Of a stretch of 64,000 nucleotides of DNA, positions 46,541-58,746 are shown piece by piece. Within the stretch, counting starts at the first letter, position 1. Each line of letters opens with the position of its first letter. Both the position numbers and the translations under genes were made by a program. A model generated the notes under the pieces. That model made no database searches, was not told the DNA's origin, and worked only from the letters and a program-made list of their open reading frames with translations. Location of the stretch: NCBI RefSeq assembly GCF_014898815.1, contig NW_026515545.1, positions 496,001 through 560,000 on the forward strand, given 5' to 3'. This DNA comes from Panonychus citri. Its lineage: Eukaryota; Arthropoda; Arachnida; Trombidiformes; Tetranychidae.

Positions 46541-46660
46541 ATATACCACTTTTCCGACTTTGAGAGGCCACTGTTTATCAATGGCTTATGGAAAAGTTTC
46601 AAACCAGAATTTTACATTTTCTCTGCTGAATCGCAAATAAAAAATTGACCTGATAAATAG
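46541..46660 (+). repeat. Dispersed repeat family 1, copy 3
   Basis: Matches the 3' half of the copy at 4702: ATACCACTTTTCCGACTTTG, GAGGCCACT, ATCAA.GGCT, GGAAAAGTTTCAAAC and ACATTTTCTCTG, in the same order. Lies about 340 bp upstream of the silk gene 2 TATA box. Confidence 0.75.
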
Positions 46661-46883
46661 CCTAGAAATGTTAAATTGTCACAAGTTCGGATATTAAGTT
46701 GTTACGTTATTTTTTAATAGACTATGTTGATAAACGTTTCCAAATGTGAACGGTCACGAATGATCCCTAAAATAAATAATGATCAAAATTATCTTATTGA
46801 AACTGACACAAATGCTATTGAAAGGTTATGTTTCTTTAGCTGCAATTGAGACTTTAAAGTTCGACACCTGGACTTTTTTTAGG

Positions 46884-46920
46884 TATAAAAAGCGATAGAT
46901 TCCAAAAGAAATTATCAGTC
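46884..46920 (+). promoter_or_regulatory. Core promoter of silk gene 2 (TATA + initiator)
   Basis: TATAAAAAG at 46884-46892 and TCAGTC at 46915-46920, with exactly the 31-base spacing seen at silk gene 1. The leader to the ATG (TTCAATTACATTGAAATTGA, AAGTTACGATTAACAAA) is also nearly identical between the genes. Confidence 0.85.
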
Positions 46921-46977
46921 AACTATCTCATCTCATCTATTCAATTACATTGAAATTGAAAAGTTACGATTAACAAA

Positions 46978-48851
46978 ATGGCTTTAAGACTAGCCAATTT
47001 AAGTGTTTTACTTTTATTATTATTCAACTATTTCTCAGAAAGTGCTAGTAGTGGTCCTTGTGCTGGTTATTGTCCTGATAATGTTGATACCGATTTTACT
47101 CCTGATCAAGATGACTTTATTATGCCCGATATGCTTATTGGAATGCCAGACATTAGTTCAATCGATAATATGATGAAAAGGTTAAAAACAATGACATCTG
47201 AATCCAAGTCTAAATCTGATTCTAGTTCTATTACTGGAACTGATACTAATTCTGGTTCTAGCTCTAGCGCTGCTTCCAATTCTGGTGCTGCTTCAAATTC
47301 TGGTGCTGATTCTGCTTCTGGTGCTGCTTCCAATTCTGGTGCTGATTCTAAATCTGGTGCTGATTCTGCTTCTGGTGCTGATTCTGCTTCTGGTGCTGCT
47401 TCCAATTCTGGTGCTGATTCTAAATCTGGTGCTGATTCTAAATCTGGTGCTGATTCAAATTCTGGTGCTGATTCTAAATCTGGTGCTGATTCTGCTTCTG
47501 GTGCTGATTCTGCTTCTGGTGCTGATTCAAATTCTGGTGGTGATTCTAAATCTGGTGCTGATTCAAATTCTGGTGCTGATTCTAAATCTGGTGCTGATTC
47601 AAATTCTGGTGCTGATTCTAAATCTGGTGCTGATTCTGCTTCTGGTGCTGATTCTGCTTCTGGTGCTGATTCTGCTTCTGGTGCTGATTCTGCTTCTGGT
47701 GCTGATTCCAATTCTGGTGCTGATTCTAAATCTGGTGCTGATTCTAAATCTGGTGCTGATTCAAATTCTGGTGCTGATTCTAAATCTGGAATGATTCCCA
47801 CTGATATGATTGGTGTTGGTGCTCTTGCTGGTGCTGGTGCTGGTGCTGGTGTTGGTGCTGGTGTTGGGGCTCTTGCTGGTGCTGGTGCTGTTGTGCTGGT
47901 GTTGGTGCTTGCTGGTGCTGGTGCTGGTGCTGGTGGTGCTGGTGTTGGTGCTGGTGTTGGTGCTGGTGTTGGTGCTGGTGTTGGTGCTGGTGCTGGTGCT
48001 GGTGTTGGTGCTGGTGTTGGTGCTCTTGCTACTTCTAATGCTGATTCTGAATCCGATTCTGGTGCTGATTCTGTCTATAGAAAAGGATCTGGTTCAAGTT
48101 CAAGCTCAAGTTCAGGATCAACTGGTGGTCCAAGCTCTAACGGTAAAAAAGATTCAACAACTCAATCTTCTGCTAGTTCTGCTGCTTCATCTACCGGTGA
48201 TAAATCGAAATCAGGTGAAGCTTCTAAATCATCCAATGGATCTGGTTCCAGTTCTAGTAAAGGATCAAGTTCAACTTCAACTTCAGAATCAACCAGTGGT
48301 TCAGATTCTAACGGTAAAAAAAATACAAATTCCGCCGCTCAATCTTCCGCTGGTTCTTCTGCTTCATCTTCTACCAGTGATTCAGGCTCTAACGATAAAC
48401 AAAGTTCACCCGCTAAATCTTCATCTAGTTCTGCAGCTGCTTCATCATCTTCTAGTGATGCATCAAAATCAGGTAAAGCTCCTCAGTCCAACACTGGATC
48501 TGGTTCGAGTGCTAGTTCAGGGTCGAGCTCGGGCTCTGGTGGAGATTCAAAAGGCCCCTCAAATAGTGTAGCTAAATCATCTTCATCTTCAAAGTCCACC
48601 ACAAACAATAACGGAATAGGACATGCCCCAGGTTCAGGATCATCTCCATCAGGATCACCAAAACAAGGTAAAGGTAAATTAGGTCCAATACCAATGGGAC
48701 CTAATTCATCTTCGAGCGCAACTTCTATGGCAAAAGCCAATTCAGGTCCTAAGAAAGGCTCAATCCAAAAGGTTCATCAGATTCTGATATCATAAGTGTC
48801 GAAACCCCAGTCATGGGTATTAAGATGTCAGCCCCCGCCTTTGCTGGCTAA
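46978..48851 (+). CDS. Serine-rich silk fibroin-like protein 2 with GADSxS array, frame-shifted end
   Basis: Intronless, starting MALRLANLSVLLLLLFNY, a signal peptide paralogous to silk gene 1. A short N domain has two cysteines (GPCAGYCPDN) and one copy of the Met-rich module (ISSIDNMMKRLKTM). A hexapeptide array follows, GADSKS/GADSNS/GADSAS, coded by an 18-bp unit repeated more than 25 times (about 47290-47790). Then comes an Ala-Gly/Val-Gly stretch (about 47805-48020) and a Ser-rich C half like silk gene 1. The frame slips by -1 near 48763 (AA where silk 1 has AAA), giving an early TAA at 48793. The shared tail ending MSAPAFAG continues in the next frame to 48851. With one missing base the protein is 624 residues. 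Likely a silk-gland secreted structural protein. Confidence 0.75.
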
Positions 48852-50561
48852 AACTGTTGCTGAAACTTTTATTGTTCATGTTTTAAGAAAATCGTTAATA
48901 ATTAATAAAAAATAAAAAAAAATCATATTTGCCAATTACCGAGTTTTATCAAATGATTTACCATAGTGAAAACTGACAAATTTTTGGTTATTTTCAGTAG
49001 GTTATATTGTGTCTCAGCCAATATCTTCGAAGTTAAAGTCGATATCAAGTTTTTCTTTAAACAAAATTGTAGCTGATAAACTGAGCTATCATACGAAATC
49101 AAGAATTGCACTCAAATTTTGGTTTTCGAAATTCTATACTCTTATTAATACAGAAAACTTAAAAAAAAACATCGTCCATGATAATTGAATTTCTGAAAAG
49201 GAAAAATTTATAACTTTTCAAATTCCATCTACTATTCTAATTAGACTTTGTCCTTTAATTTGATATGCTTTTGATAAGAAATTCGTAGAAATAAAAGTTA
49301 TTTGCAATCAAACGCCGGCATCTGCACTTCAATCACGCTGTGTGTTATCACGATTTTTCGCTCAAAGATGAAAGAAAATGAAACAGGCATTACAAAAATG
49401 TCCTGCTCTGGACGTGAAAGGTCAAACATTATTTCCAGGTTGAATAATGTTCAAGCAACAAACAAATCGGCAATACAGTCGGAAACCTGCTTCAATAATC
49501 GCTCTGAAGCACCTTCGTAAACGCGCTACTGCTTAACCTGCTCATCTCTGGCTATCAAAATTATCATAGAACTGCAATTCTAAGCTATCCACACTTTTTA
49601 TCAGCCATCAAACGCATTGTAAATAACACTGACTAGAAAATCACATCAAACCCAATCTTGGAAACAATTAGTCATCATGAACAACAAACTGAACCACAAT
49701 CATCCGCGAACCAAAAAAGTGCTTCAGAAAATGATCGAGAGGAAAACCCTATCAAACTCTCTAATCAGAATTGTACCAACGCGAAAGAAACCAGGTTAGT
49801 GGGTGAATCGATCCAACCAAATGGATGCTGTGTCAGAGTAACGAAAAATCCTGGCCTCAACTGGTAGTTAGTCTAGCAGGTCCACACTCCTTGACCGCAA
49901 AACACTTCAATATTACGGCCTCTAACTTAGCTCCACTTCCAACTGTTAAGGTTATCTTACCCATTACTATGCCCTTTGTTACGAATCAGATAAGTGAAAA
50001 ATTTAGAAATGAGTCTCCATCTATCATAAAAATTAGTAACTAGTTTGAGGGAAACTCCAGAAACCAAAACAATTAAATCTTTAATCAGATTCATGTTATA
50101 CTTCACTAATTGTTCTGAGAACTTGGCCAAATAAATTGATACTCTCCACAATTCATTGAAAAAGAATTAAGAAAATTTCTGCCATCTATGAGGCTGACTA
50201 AATCAAATAGGAACTCGACTAAACCTTTTGATAACTTGGCGAAAGTTACTGAGAAGAGCTTTAATATTCACATTGGCTAAGAAAAAAAACCACAATATAC
50301 TTACAATGTATTAATAAAGAATGAAAATCAAACTACATCGTTTAAAACTGATAATTATCAAACTAGAAAGTTATTAGTGATTGTCATGGAGCTCAATCAG
50401 ATAACTGAGATGGAAAAAAGAGAAAGAGACTCAAATGATAAGAAGAGGCCAGAGAGAAAGAGAGAGAAAGAGAGAGAAAGACAAAATAGACAGAAAAAGT
50501 TACATAGATTAAGAGAGTGAAAAAAATACGCAGCCTCATGAATGAAATCGGAGACTAATAA

Positions 50562-50594
<33 letters not shown>

Positions 50595-51029
50595 AAAAAG
50601 AGCCTGAATTTCATGGCTTATTCTTTTCTCTTCATTCTATCTTACACTCTCATCAGACATCTCATCTTCATCATCTTCTTAAGTCTTCCCTCTGATTTAT
50701 TCAGTAAAATATGAGAAAAGTTTTCATTATTATGATTAAATTGTAAATTGTCAGTGAATTGTAAACAAGTGAAAGAAGAAAAGAGAAAAATTTAAACCAA
50801 TGAAATTGTCAATGAAGGTAAACAGTTGATCTCTGCGAAAATGTTATCAATGGCAATCCATCAACATCCTAACACGATCAACACATGATTAAAATGTGAA
50901 ACATTGTTTTAACTGATTGTCATTCCAACAATTAGTGTGCTGATATAAATTATGCAACGTGACAAAAATATACAAGTTAAATAGTTGAATTCTGTGACAA
51001 CAATTAAAGTTTAATAATTAATATTAAAA
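48852..51029. other. Intergenic between silk gene 2 and PDE11
   Basis: AATAAA at 48904 serves silk gene 2. The stretch 49290-50050 is less AT-rich than its surroundings and holds several short unrelated ORFs in different frames, with no recognisable protein. From 50400 the sequence is purine-rich (AGAGAGAAAG). The last 100 bases are the presumed PDE11 5' UTR. Confidence 0.4.
50562..50594. repeat. (GA)n plus G-run microsatellite
   Basis: About 12 GA units running into eight Gs and an A run, inside a wider purine-rich region. Confidence 0.9.
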
Positions 51030-54000
51030 ATGGAGGGAAGTGAACAGTCAACCCTTGATGGCAGGCAAACTGTTGATAATTATTTGAGACAACATCCAGA
51101 TTATATTAAACATTGGTTGACAAGTAATTTAAAACCAGTGCAGTTAAATCAATTGATTAGCTCATTACAAGCCGATAAGGTGATTAAGATATCAACAATG
51201 GACAATGGTCAAGCTCTTACTGATAACAATCAAGTCTCATCTCAACAAAAAAGATCGTTAACTTTATCATCATCATCATCATCATCATCAAGCATCATTA
51301 AAACAGTATCATCATGTGAACCATTATCACCATTATCTCAGAATTCTAATGAATTATTATCAAGAATAGGAAATGATGATAAAAATAATGATGTTAAAGA
51401 AGAGAGTGGGAGTAATGATGATGAAAGAAAGGGGGTTAGTGGAAAAGTAGAGGTGGAAGATGATAAAAAGGGGGTGGATGATGATATTCTAGCTGAATCA
51501 TATGTTGAAATGACCAAACAAGGACGTAATTCAGTTACATCTGAATTATTTCAGGATATAATTGAAGGAACCAGAAAATCACACCGACCAAGTTTAAATA
51601 TTAACGAAGGTAAATACGAGAGAATCATTTTATTTCCCTTTTATTATATCACAATCAACGTCAATTTATTGATTATCAGTAAAATATTTAATCACAATCA
51701 TCAAAATAACAACAAAAAAATCTCAATGATAATCAATCATCTTTTTTTTTATATGAACATATGATTGATTCTCTATGACGTTTACTGATTCACGACTTTG
51801 ATGATTTCAAATGATTATCGATGAAAAATGAACCTGAGAAAAAAATGAGACGATGAAAGAGACCAGAATATAAATTGTAAGGTTGACATGAAAAGAAAAT
51901 CTGAGAACTCTGAATGAGAAAGACCATGTGAGTCTATCATGAAGCTTTCATGGGATCATTTTATTTTTAGGATCAATTCTTTCATCTCAGTCATCACCCA
52001 AAAAACCACCACAACTACAACAGCATCAGCATCTTGATCTCGTCCTCGTTCATGGTAATAAAAAAAAAAGAAAGATGAAAAAGTAAGAGAAAGAGAAAGA
52101 AAGTGACTGTTCATGTAAACACCAAAGAGTTTTTTCATCTTTCATCTTGCTCATTATCTTCTCATTGAGAGAAGCGAATAAGATTATCCTGATTTCCATG
52201 ATAATGATAAGAACTTTTTTTTTATTAAGATATTCTGTCTTCATCTTCATTTACTTTGGATGAAGTTGATGATGTTGATTATCATATGGTTGATAATTTT
52301 CAAGGTTATCTGTCAACAAGAATCACCATTGTTATCATCATGATTTTCAATAGGGAATTGAATTAATTTAACCAACAATTTATTCTGGAATCAAGATCAT
52401 CGCTCATCATTTTATTATTATTTATAATAACAAGATGATTATCATATGATAGCTACTGTTATGTTGATTATCAGAAGTTAATAAAACCATTATTGTTATT
52501 ATATAATCAAATCAACTTGATAGTTAATCATTATTGTTAAACATCATTAATATTGATTAATTATTCGTTTTCAATTGATTATAATCAATCAATTTGCCTT
52601 ATTAATCATTTTTGAGCCATTAATATAATTTATTAATGGTTAGTAATTTTATTTGTGAATAATTGATTCAATTGTTTTCCAAAATGTTAGATGATTTGTA
52701 TATCAAATGAACAATGGTAAAAGTCAAACGGAAACGGAAATGATGATTAACATTTTGAAACCAATAGTTGATTTTCAATGTTGATTATAAAGACAGTTAT
52801 ATATTATCTTTGATGATGACGATTGTAAGTTTTTAATGCGACTCAAAGGTGATTATCAAGAGGACAATTAGCAATTAGATCAGCTGAATGTAATTAAAAT
52901 TCTGGTATATGAAATTTAATTCATCTCTCTCAGAAATTAATTATAATATATTTTCATTTCCCTTACCATTTATCATTCATGGTAATTATTTTTCTGTTAT
53001 TCAGTTGGAATTATATTCAAAGTTGGTAAACAATTAGAGCCAGAACTTTTTGTTGAATGATTATCATCATGGTTTCAAAGTTTGTGTAACTTTAATGATG
53101 AAAATTTTTTCAAAAAATGAATAAAAAACTAAAAAAATACACATTTTATGTATGTTAGCATAAGACTTTATCCTTGTTACGAATCATTATTGGATAAAGA
53201 TAAGTTATTAATAATTAGCTATAAGAGTAGATAACTGATCAATTTTATGAAACCAACTCTCGTCTGAATCTGAATCTTGAAAGACTAATAGAGAAAAGAG
53301 AAAAGTAGGATAATGGTGAGAAAAAAATTCGTTTCTATTTCTATTCTGGTAACATAATGAAACAAGATAGAAAATTCCCTGAAGACGGTTGGTTGTAATT
53401 CAAAGCTGTATTCATGAGAATGATGGTATTAGATTGACATGAAAATTTTGGACAAATTGTCTCGAGGAAGGAGAAAGACAAATAAAATGAAAATAAAAGC
53501 AAAATCGACTAAGTTGATTTATCCATAAGGGAACAGTAAAAATAATAAACAATGTTTTCATGGGCCAGCCATGTTTGTAACTGAACTTTCACCTCGTCTT
53601 CATGAAAACTACCAAAAAAGTCATGTAGGAATCAGAATTTTTGAATTAATTTTATGATCCAATTTTCATGTTAACACCAGAACGAGAAGTGATTACATCC
53701 TAGAATTGAAAAAAATATTTTGAGAGATTCAATCAGGCAATCTTATATAACATGTTCACTTGAAAAGTTAATCAGTTAATTTAAATTCAGTGAATTTAAT
53801 TGTAAAAATCATTAATAAGATAATTATTTTTGCTTGATTAAACTGTGCTGTAATTGATTTTCATTGATAATCTGATGAATCCAAGTCATTAATGTCTGAA
53901 AAAAATAGAATATGATAACGGTAAATGTGATGATATTATGATAACATTGAACTAATTGTTTTGCTGAATTTTTTCTTCACACCTCTTGTCTTAACCACAC

Positions 54001-57000
54001 CCCAATGTATCTTAATTTTCAGCTGATCAGTTATCTCGAAATGAATTAAGGGAACAATTAAGAAATTTATCTGAAGAGGATTTACTCATGGAATTGATTC
54101 GAGATATTTCAAATGAGCTGGACATTAATACTCTTTGCCATAAGATATTGGTCAATGTTTGCATTCTCATAAATTCTGACCGTGGCTCCTTATTCTTGGC
54201 TCGAGGGGGGAGAGAGAAACGCTTCCTGGTTCCAAAACTTTTCGATGTAACACCCAATTCCATCATGGAAGATGCTCTTTCCGCGGCGGAACATTATTCG
54301 AAAATCTCACCAATTCCATTCGGCTTGGGAATAGCTGGACATGTTGCACAACACAAAGATGTGGTCAACCTAAGGAATGCATATGAGGTATGAAGAAGCA
54401 AAAAAAAAACAATCTCGAGACATTTTATTATCCATAAATATCATTAGAATGAAATTAACTTTTGCTATTATAATTTTGCTAATAAAAAGATTTATAAATT
54501 TCACTTTTTATTAATTCTTAGAATTCAGAGAACCATCTTACTTTTTGAATATTATTCATGATAAAAAAAATGTTAAAAGAAGGATAATTTTGTCAAACTT
54601 CAAAAATTCTGATTAGAAACATCTTCTGACGATTACCATGATTTACATGATAATCTAGAAATTACAATGTTTTCTATTACAAGTTTATATTAGCATTAAT
54701 ACCTTCGGGGTATGTTCAGTGTAATTTATTTTTGTTTACATGAGGATTCAGGATTCTGTCGATATTAAGTTATGACATGATGGAAACTTAAACAATAAAA
54801 ATATCATTGCTAATACTTTTTTTTGTTACCATTTAACATCCTCATCCCTTGTGATGGAAATAATGTTTTGATAACATTATCTGTTCAAAATGAAGGATGA
54901 ATATGATGATGAAGTTGAGGGAGATGCTCAAGATTAGGGAGTGGAAAAAAAAGAAAGACGAGAAAGAGAAAACCCGAAAATCTAGGATTACTTTGATTTC
55001 TTTTTTGTCTTTTTTGCTTCTCATTCACACTTGAAGCAAGATCTAACCGAGTGTAACCTAAATTTCAGGGGAAAAGGTTACATGGAACAGAGTTGAAGTC
55101 AACCAGAATTTTGCTCGGATCAATCAGAATCCGGAAGAGACTTTAAGATAAATACGAGAATAGAGAGAGAGAACGACAGTTAAGAAAGCAGAAAAGTAAA
55201 TATTAGGTATTAGAAACTTTAGTTTTGCCCTCATCGAATTAAAGTTCTAATATTTGAAAATTTTTCGTTCGATTAAACTTTCAGAAAGATTTAAACACTG
55301 CCTTGTCTCACTCTTTTCAATTCTGAAAATCTCATTCAATTTCAATGGTGAAAATAGTAAACGATTGTTATTTCAAAAATAACGAGAATTTTTATATCTC
55401 GATTGAAAATTCAATTCAGTTACCTTGATATTCGATTATTTTAATAATAATGGTAAACAACAATTCTCTTGGTAAATTTGTCTAGCATTTTGTTTAGTAA
55501 AATGTTTGTCTGAAAGTGGGTGGTGGATGAAATTGGTGATGGTAGGATGGAGTGTAAATATTACAAGACTAACATGTTTACACCAGAAAAAAAACTATGA
55601 ATAAATAAAATTGAACCAATTGAATGTTAATCATTTTGATTAGAGTAAATTGGAAAACAATCAAACTGACAAATAACAAAAGCTTCTATTAAATAAACAG
55701 CAATTAGTAAATTGTTCATCTGAAACTAATCCTTGATTAATCCATGATAAAAATTTTCACTTTCTCCATAAGATTTACTTTCACAATTTTGTGGAGATTA
55801 AATTAGAGTTCTGAGTGATAATGATCAAGATTATATCGTTTCTAACATGATGCTGAAACTTAATGTGTTCAGGGCATAATATTAATGCTGATATTCTTGT
55901 GATATTAATTATCTTGAGACTCAAATTTCTTGATTACGTTTTTTTTTCATTTTCGTTCATTATATTATCTCTTATGAGTCTAAATTCTCAGAATTTTTCC
56001 CTTCCTAATAATAAAAATTTCAATAACTATTCCGATCAATATCATCCAATTATGACATGGAACCAAAATTTCAAGCCTTCTTTTCATTGAGTTAATAATT
56101 AACACCCTGAAACATGATTACTCTTGATTCACTTTTTCCAATAAATATTTACCTTGTATTATTATGGATGAAAACATATTATTAATACATTTGATTATAT
56201 GATATCATTGCAGTTCATGTTTACTTATATTTCTGATAACTAATAATATCATGTTGGTGGTTCGAAGTAATCATGTTCCAGGCATCCTCATGATGCATAA
56301 TCAAAAGCTGAATAAATAATCATCATGACTGATCTGATTTCTTGGTGATTATATAATATTTCTTGTTTACTTTTCTATTGGATTATTTAATTTTTCAATT
56401 TTAGTTGATCATCAACTGATGAAATCTTCATCTACAGTATGAGTAGAAAAACAATATTCATGATTGATTATCAGGGAGGATTCAAAGGGTTGGGTATATA
56501 TCTTATCAACACAGAACCAGAAGTAATATCATGTTTCATTTTTACTCAATCAGTTGTATTATTCAGAAGATATTATTATTCTGGGATTCTGAACTTGATC
56601 ATGAACAGAAAAGCCAAAAGTTAACTTTACCATCAATCAATATACACTAAATCCAAACTTATAATACATTGAATCTTTTTATGATGTTCATGGATCTAAG
56701 GTATCACGAAATCCAATGATCATGGTAATTTCAACTATTATTATTACAGATACACATAGACACAGAATTAAATTGATATTATAATAACCCATGAATACCC
56801 TGTAGTTCAATCATCATTATTCTGATTACTTTCCATTCAATTTCAACCCTGGTTCACAATCTACTCGATTTTTTGCCTCTCATGTTATTTTGCTATTACT
56901 TTTTATCCTGGTTTCTTTAATTTATTTACCTTCTTTCACCCAATCCTCTTCGAGTCACCAAGAGAATTAAGAGATTAAGAGATTTTTTCAATGGTAATTG

Positions 57001-58702
57001 TATTACATTTGATACTTTTTTCATCTCCACATCAAAGTGTATATTCAAATGAGCTTTTCATGGTTGATGTTCAGAATATTCGAAGTGGAGAGGAAAAAAT
57101 TATTCTCATTTCTTACCATGACAATAATGATATTCATTAATTCATAGATATTCATTTCTATTTCTCTAATGATAGCTATCTGAACGATCCAAGGAATTCC
57201 GACAATTTTCATGATGTATTTATTATTATCATTTGCTCGATGAGAATTTTTTGTTTTACCAAGAAAAGAGATCTTATTAGAACTCGAAACTTTTTTCCTC
57301 TTTTTTTCTCATTATTAAACAATTTACCTTTATCAGCATCTTCTGATGGAAATTATTTTATTCAAGTTCAATATTAAGTTTTTCCTTCTGTCTCATGAAT
57401 ATCATAACGACAATTAAGAAAGAGAAATGCTAAAAACATCGAGAGAAACAGATTAATATTGAAAACTTCGTATGATAATAATGAATGTTTTTTTTTGTTA
57501 TTTCCTGGTGTTTACCATGTGAGGTTTGTCTTTAAGATAAAGACATTGGAATAAAAAATCGATAACATTTTTATTATCCATCTTTTTGATCATGATGTAT
57601 TCTGTTTATTTAAATGTTCACCAGGATTTCCAACTCATGGATAAAGAAGATAAGGAATGAGAAATCCAAATGAATTATTAGTCTAGTTATTAATACTTAG
57701 GATTAAGAGTAATATTTTTTTGTGGATGATTGAGTGGGTGTGGACAAGGTGAGATTATGTGTGTGATGAGATGGAAGATGAGCTTTGTCATGTTTAATTT
57801 CATTATTGACTATTATTATGTTAATAGTTTTTTTCACTTATTATTAATACTAATAACCAACATCAGAATCTTCATTTGAATCACCATGATGAGGATGATG
57901 CTTATCACCGTTCATAATAATCATCAAAATGATCAATTATCATCTTGTCATCTAAGTTTAGGTAATAACAGGAAACTCAGTCAATTGTGAATTTAACCGA
58001 TCATGAGTGTTTTATCTACCCATCGTAGATAATTGATTATCTTTAAGTTCAACATCCATCTAATTGTTTATCTCGTGAATCGGCTGATTCTTAAACCTGA
58101 TTGTATCATGACTTTGATGAATTACTTGAAAATTTCAGATATTAATTCAGAACTTTCACTAGAATCAAAAAACTTTTATAGTGATAAACATGTTCTTTAT
58201 CATAAGAAATTAGATTTTTTATAAAAATTTCACTCCCATCAAATTAAAAGTTGATAATAGTAAATATCATCGATAAATTTCCCGCAATTTCTATAAATAT
58301 AAGTTGGAAACAGAGTTGAACTGTATCTTATTCAAACGATAATTTATCTTCAGATTGTCTGAAATCAAACTTTTTAATAACTATTTATAAATATTTGTAC
58401 TAATGATTGAGTCCAGCTTTTACATGTATATGAAAAGTTGTATCATTTTGCATGATACTTTTATTCTTATTACGAGTAAGTTTTTTTATCTTGAAAATTG
58501 ATAACAATGCACATGTATTATGTATAAATCTTAAGCTGAATACTCAGTATTTGGATTCAAGGACAATGTTTTATGTTTAGAACGATCATTTAAAGCGGAT
58601 TAATTCATCAAACTTGCACAGTACAAATTGTCTTTTTCTTTTAGAATATAATCCTTTTACCTTCAATTGTATTACAAGTTACTTAAGTTTCGAGTTACAC
58701 CA

Positions 58703-58746
<44 letters not shown>

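Noticed and set aside
47106..47801. A 231-codon minus-strand frame made of PESAPDLESAPE-like repeats, and a plus-strand frame of LVLILLLVLI repeats at 47285-47794
   Set aside because: Both are shadow translations of the 18-bp GADSxS array of silk gene 2 in other frames; neither has a signal, promoter or non-repeat content.
49302..50151. A cluster of short ORFs in a less AT-rich patch, considered as a degraded transposon or gene
   Set aside because: Frames switch without splice sites, and no motif of a transposase, reverse transcriptase or other protein could be recognised. Left as intergenic.
51610..51764. Continuation of the PDE11 first ORF past 51609
   Set aside because: A GTAAAT donor at 51610 fits the phase of the next exon exactly, and the continuation is hydrophobic random sequence translated from the intron.
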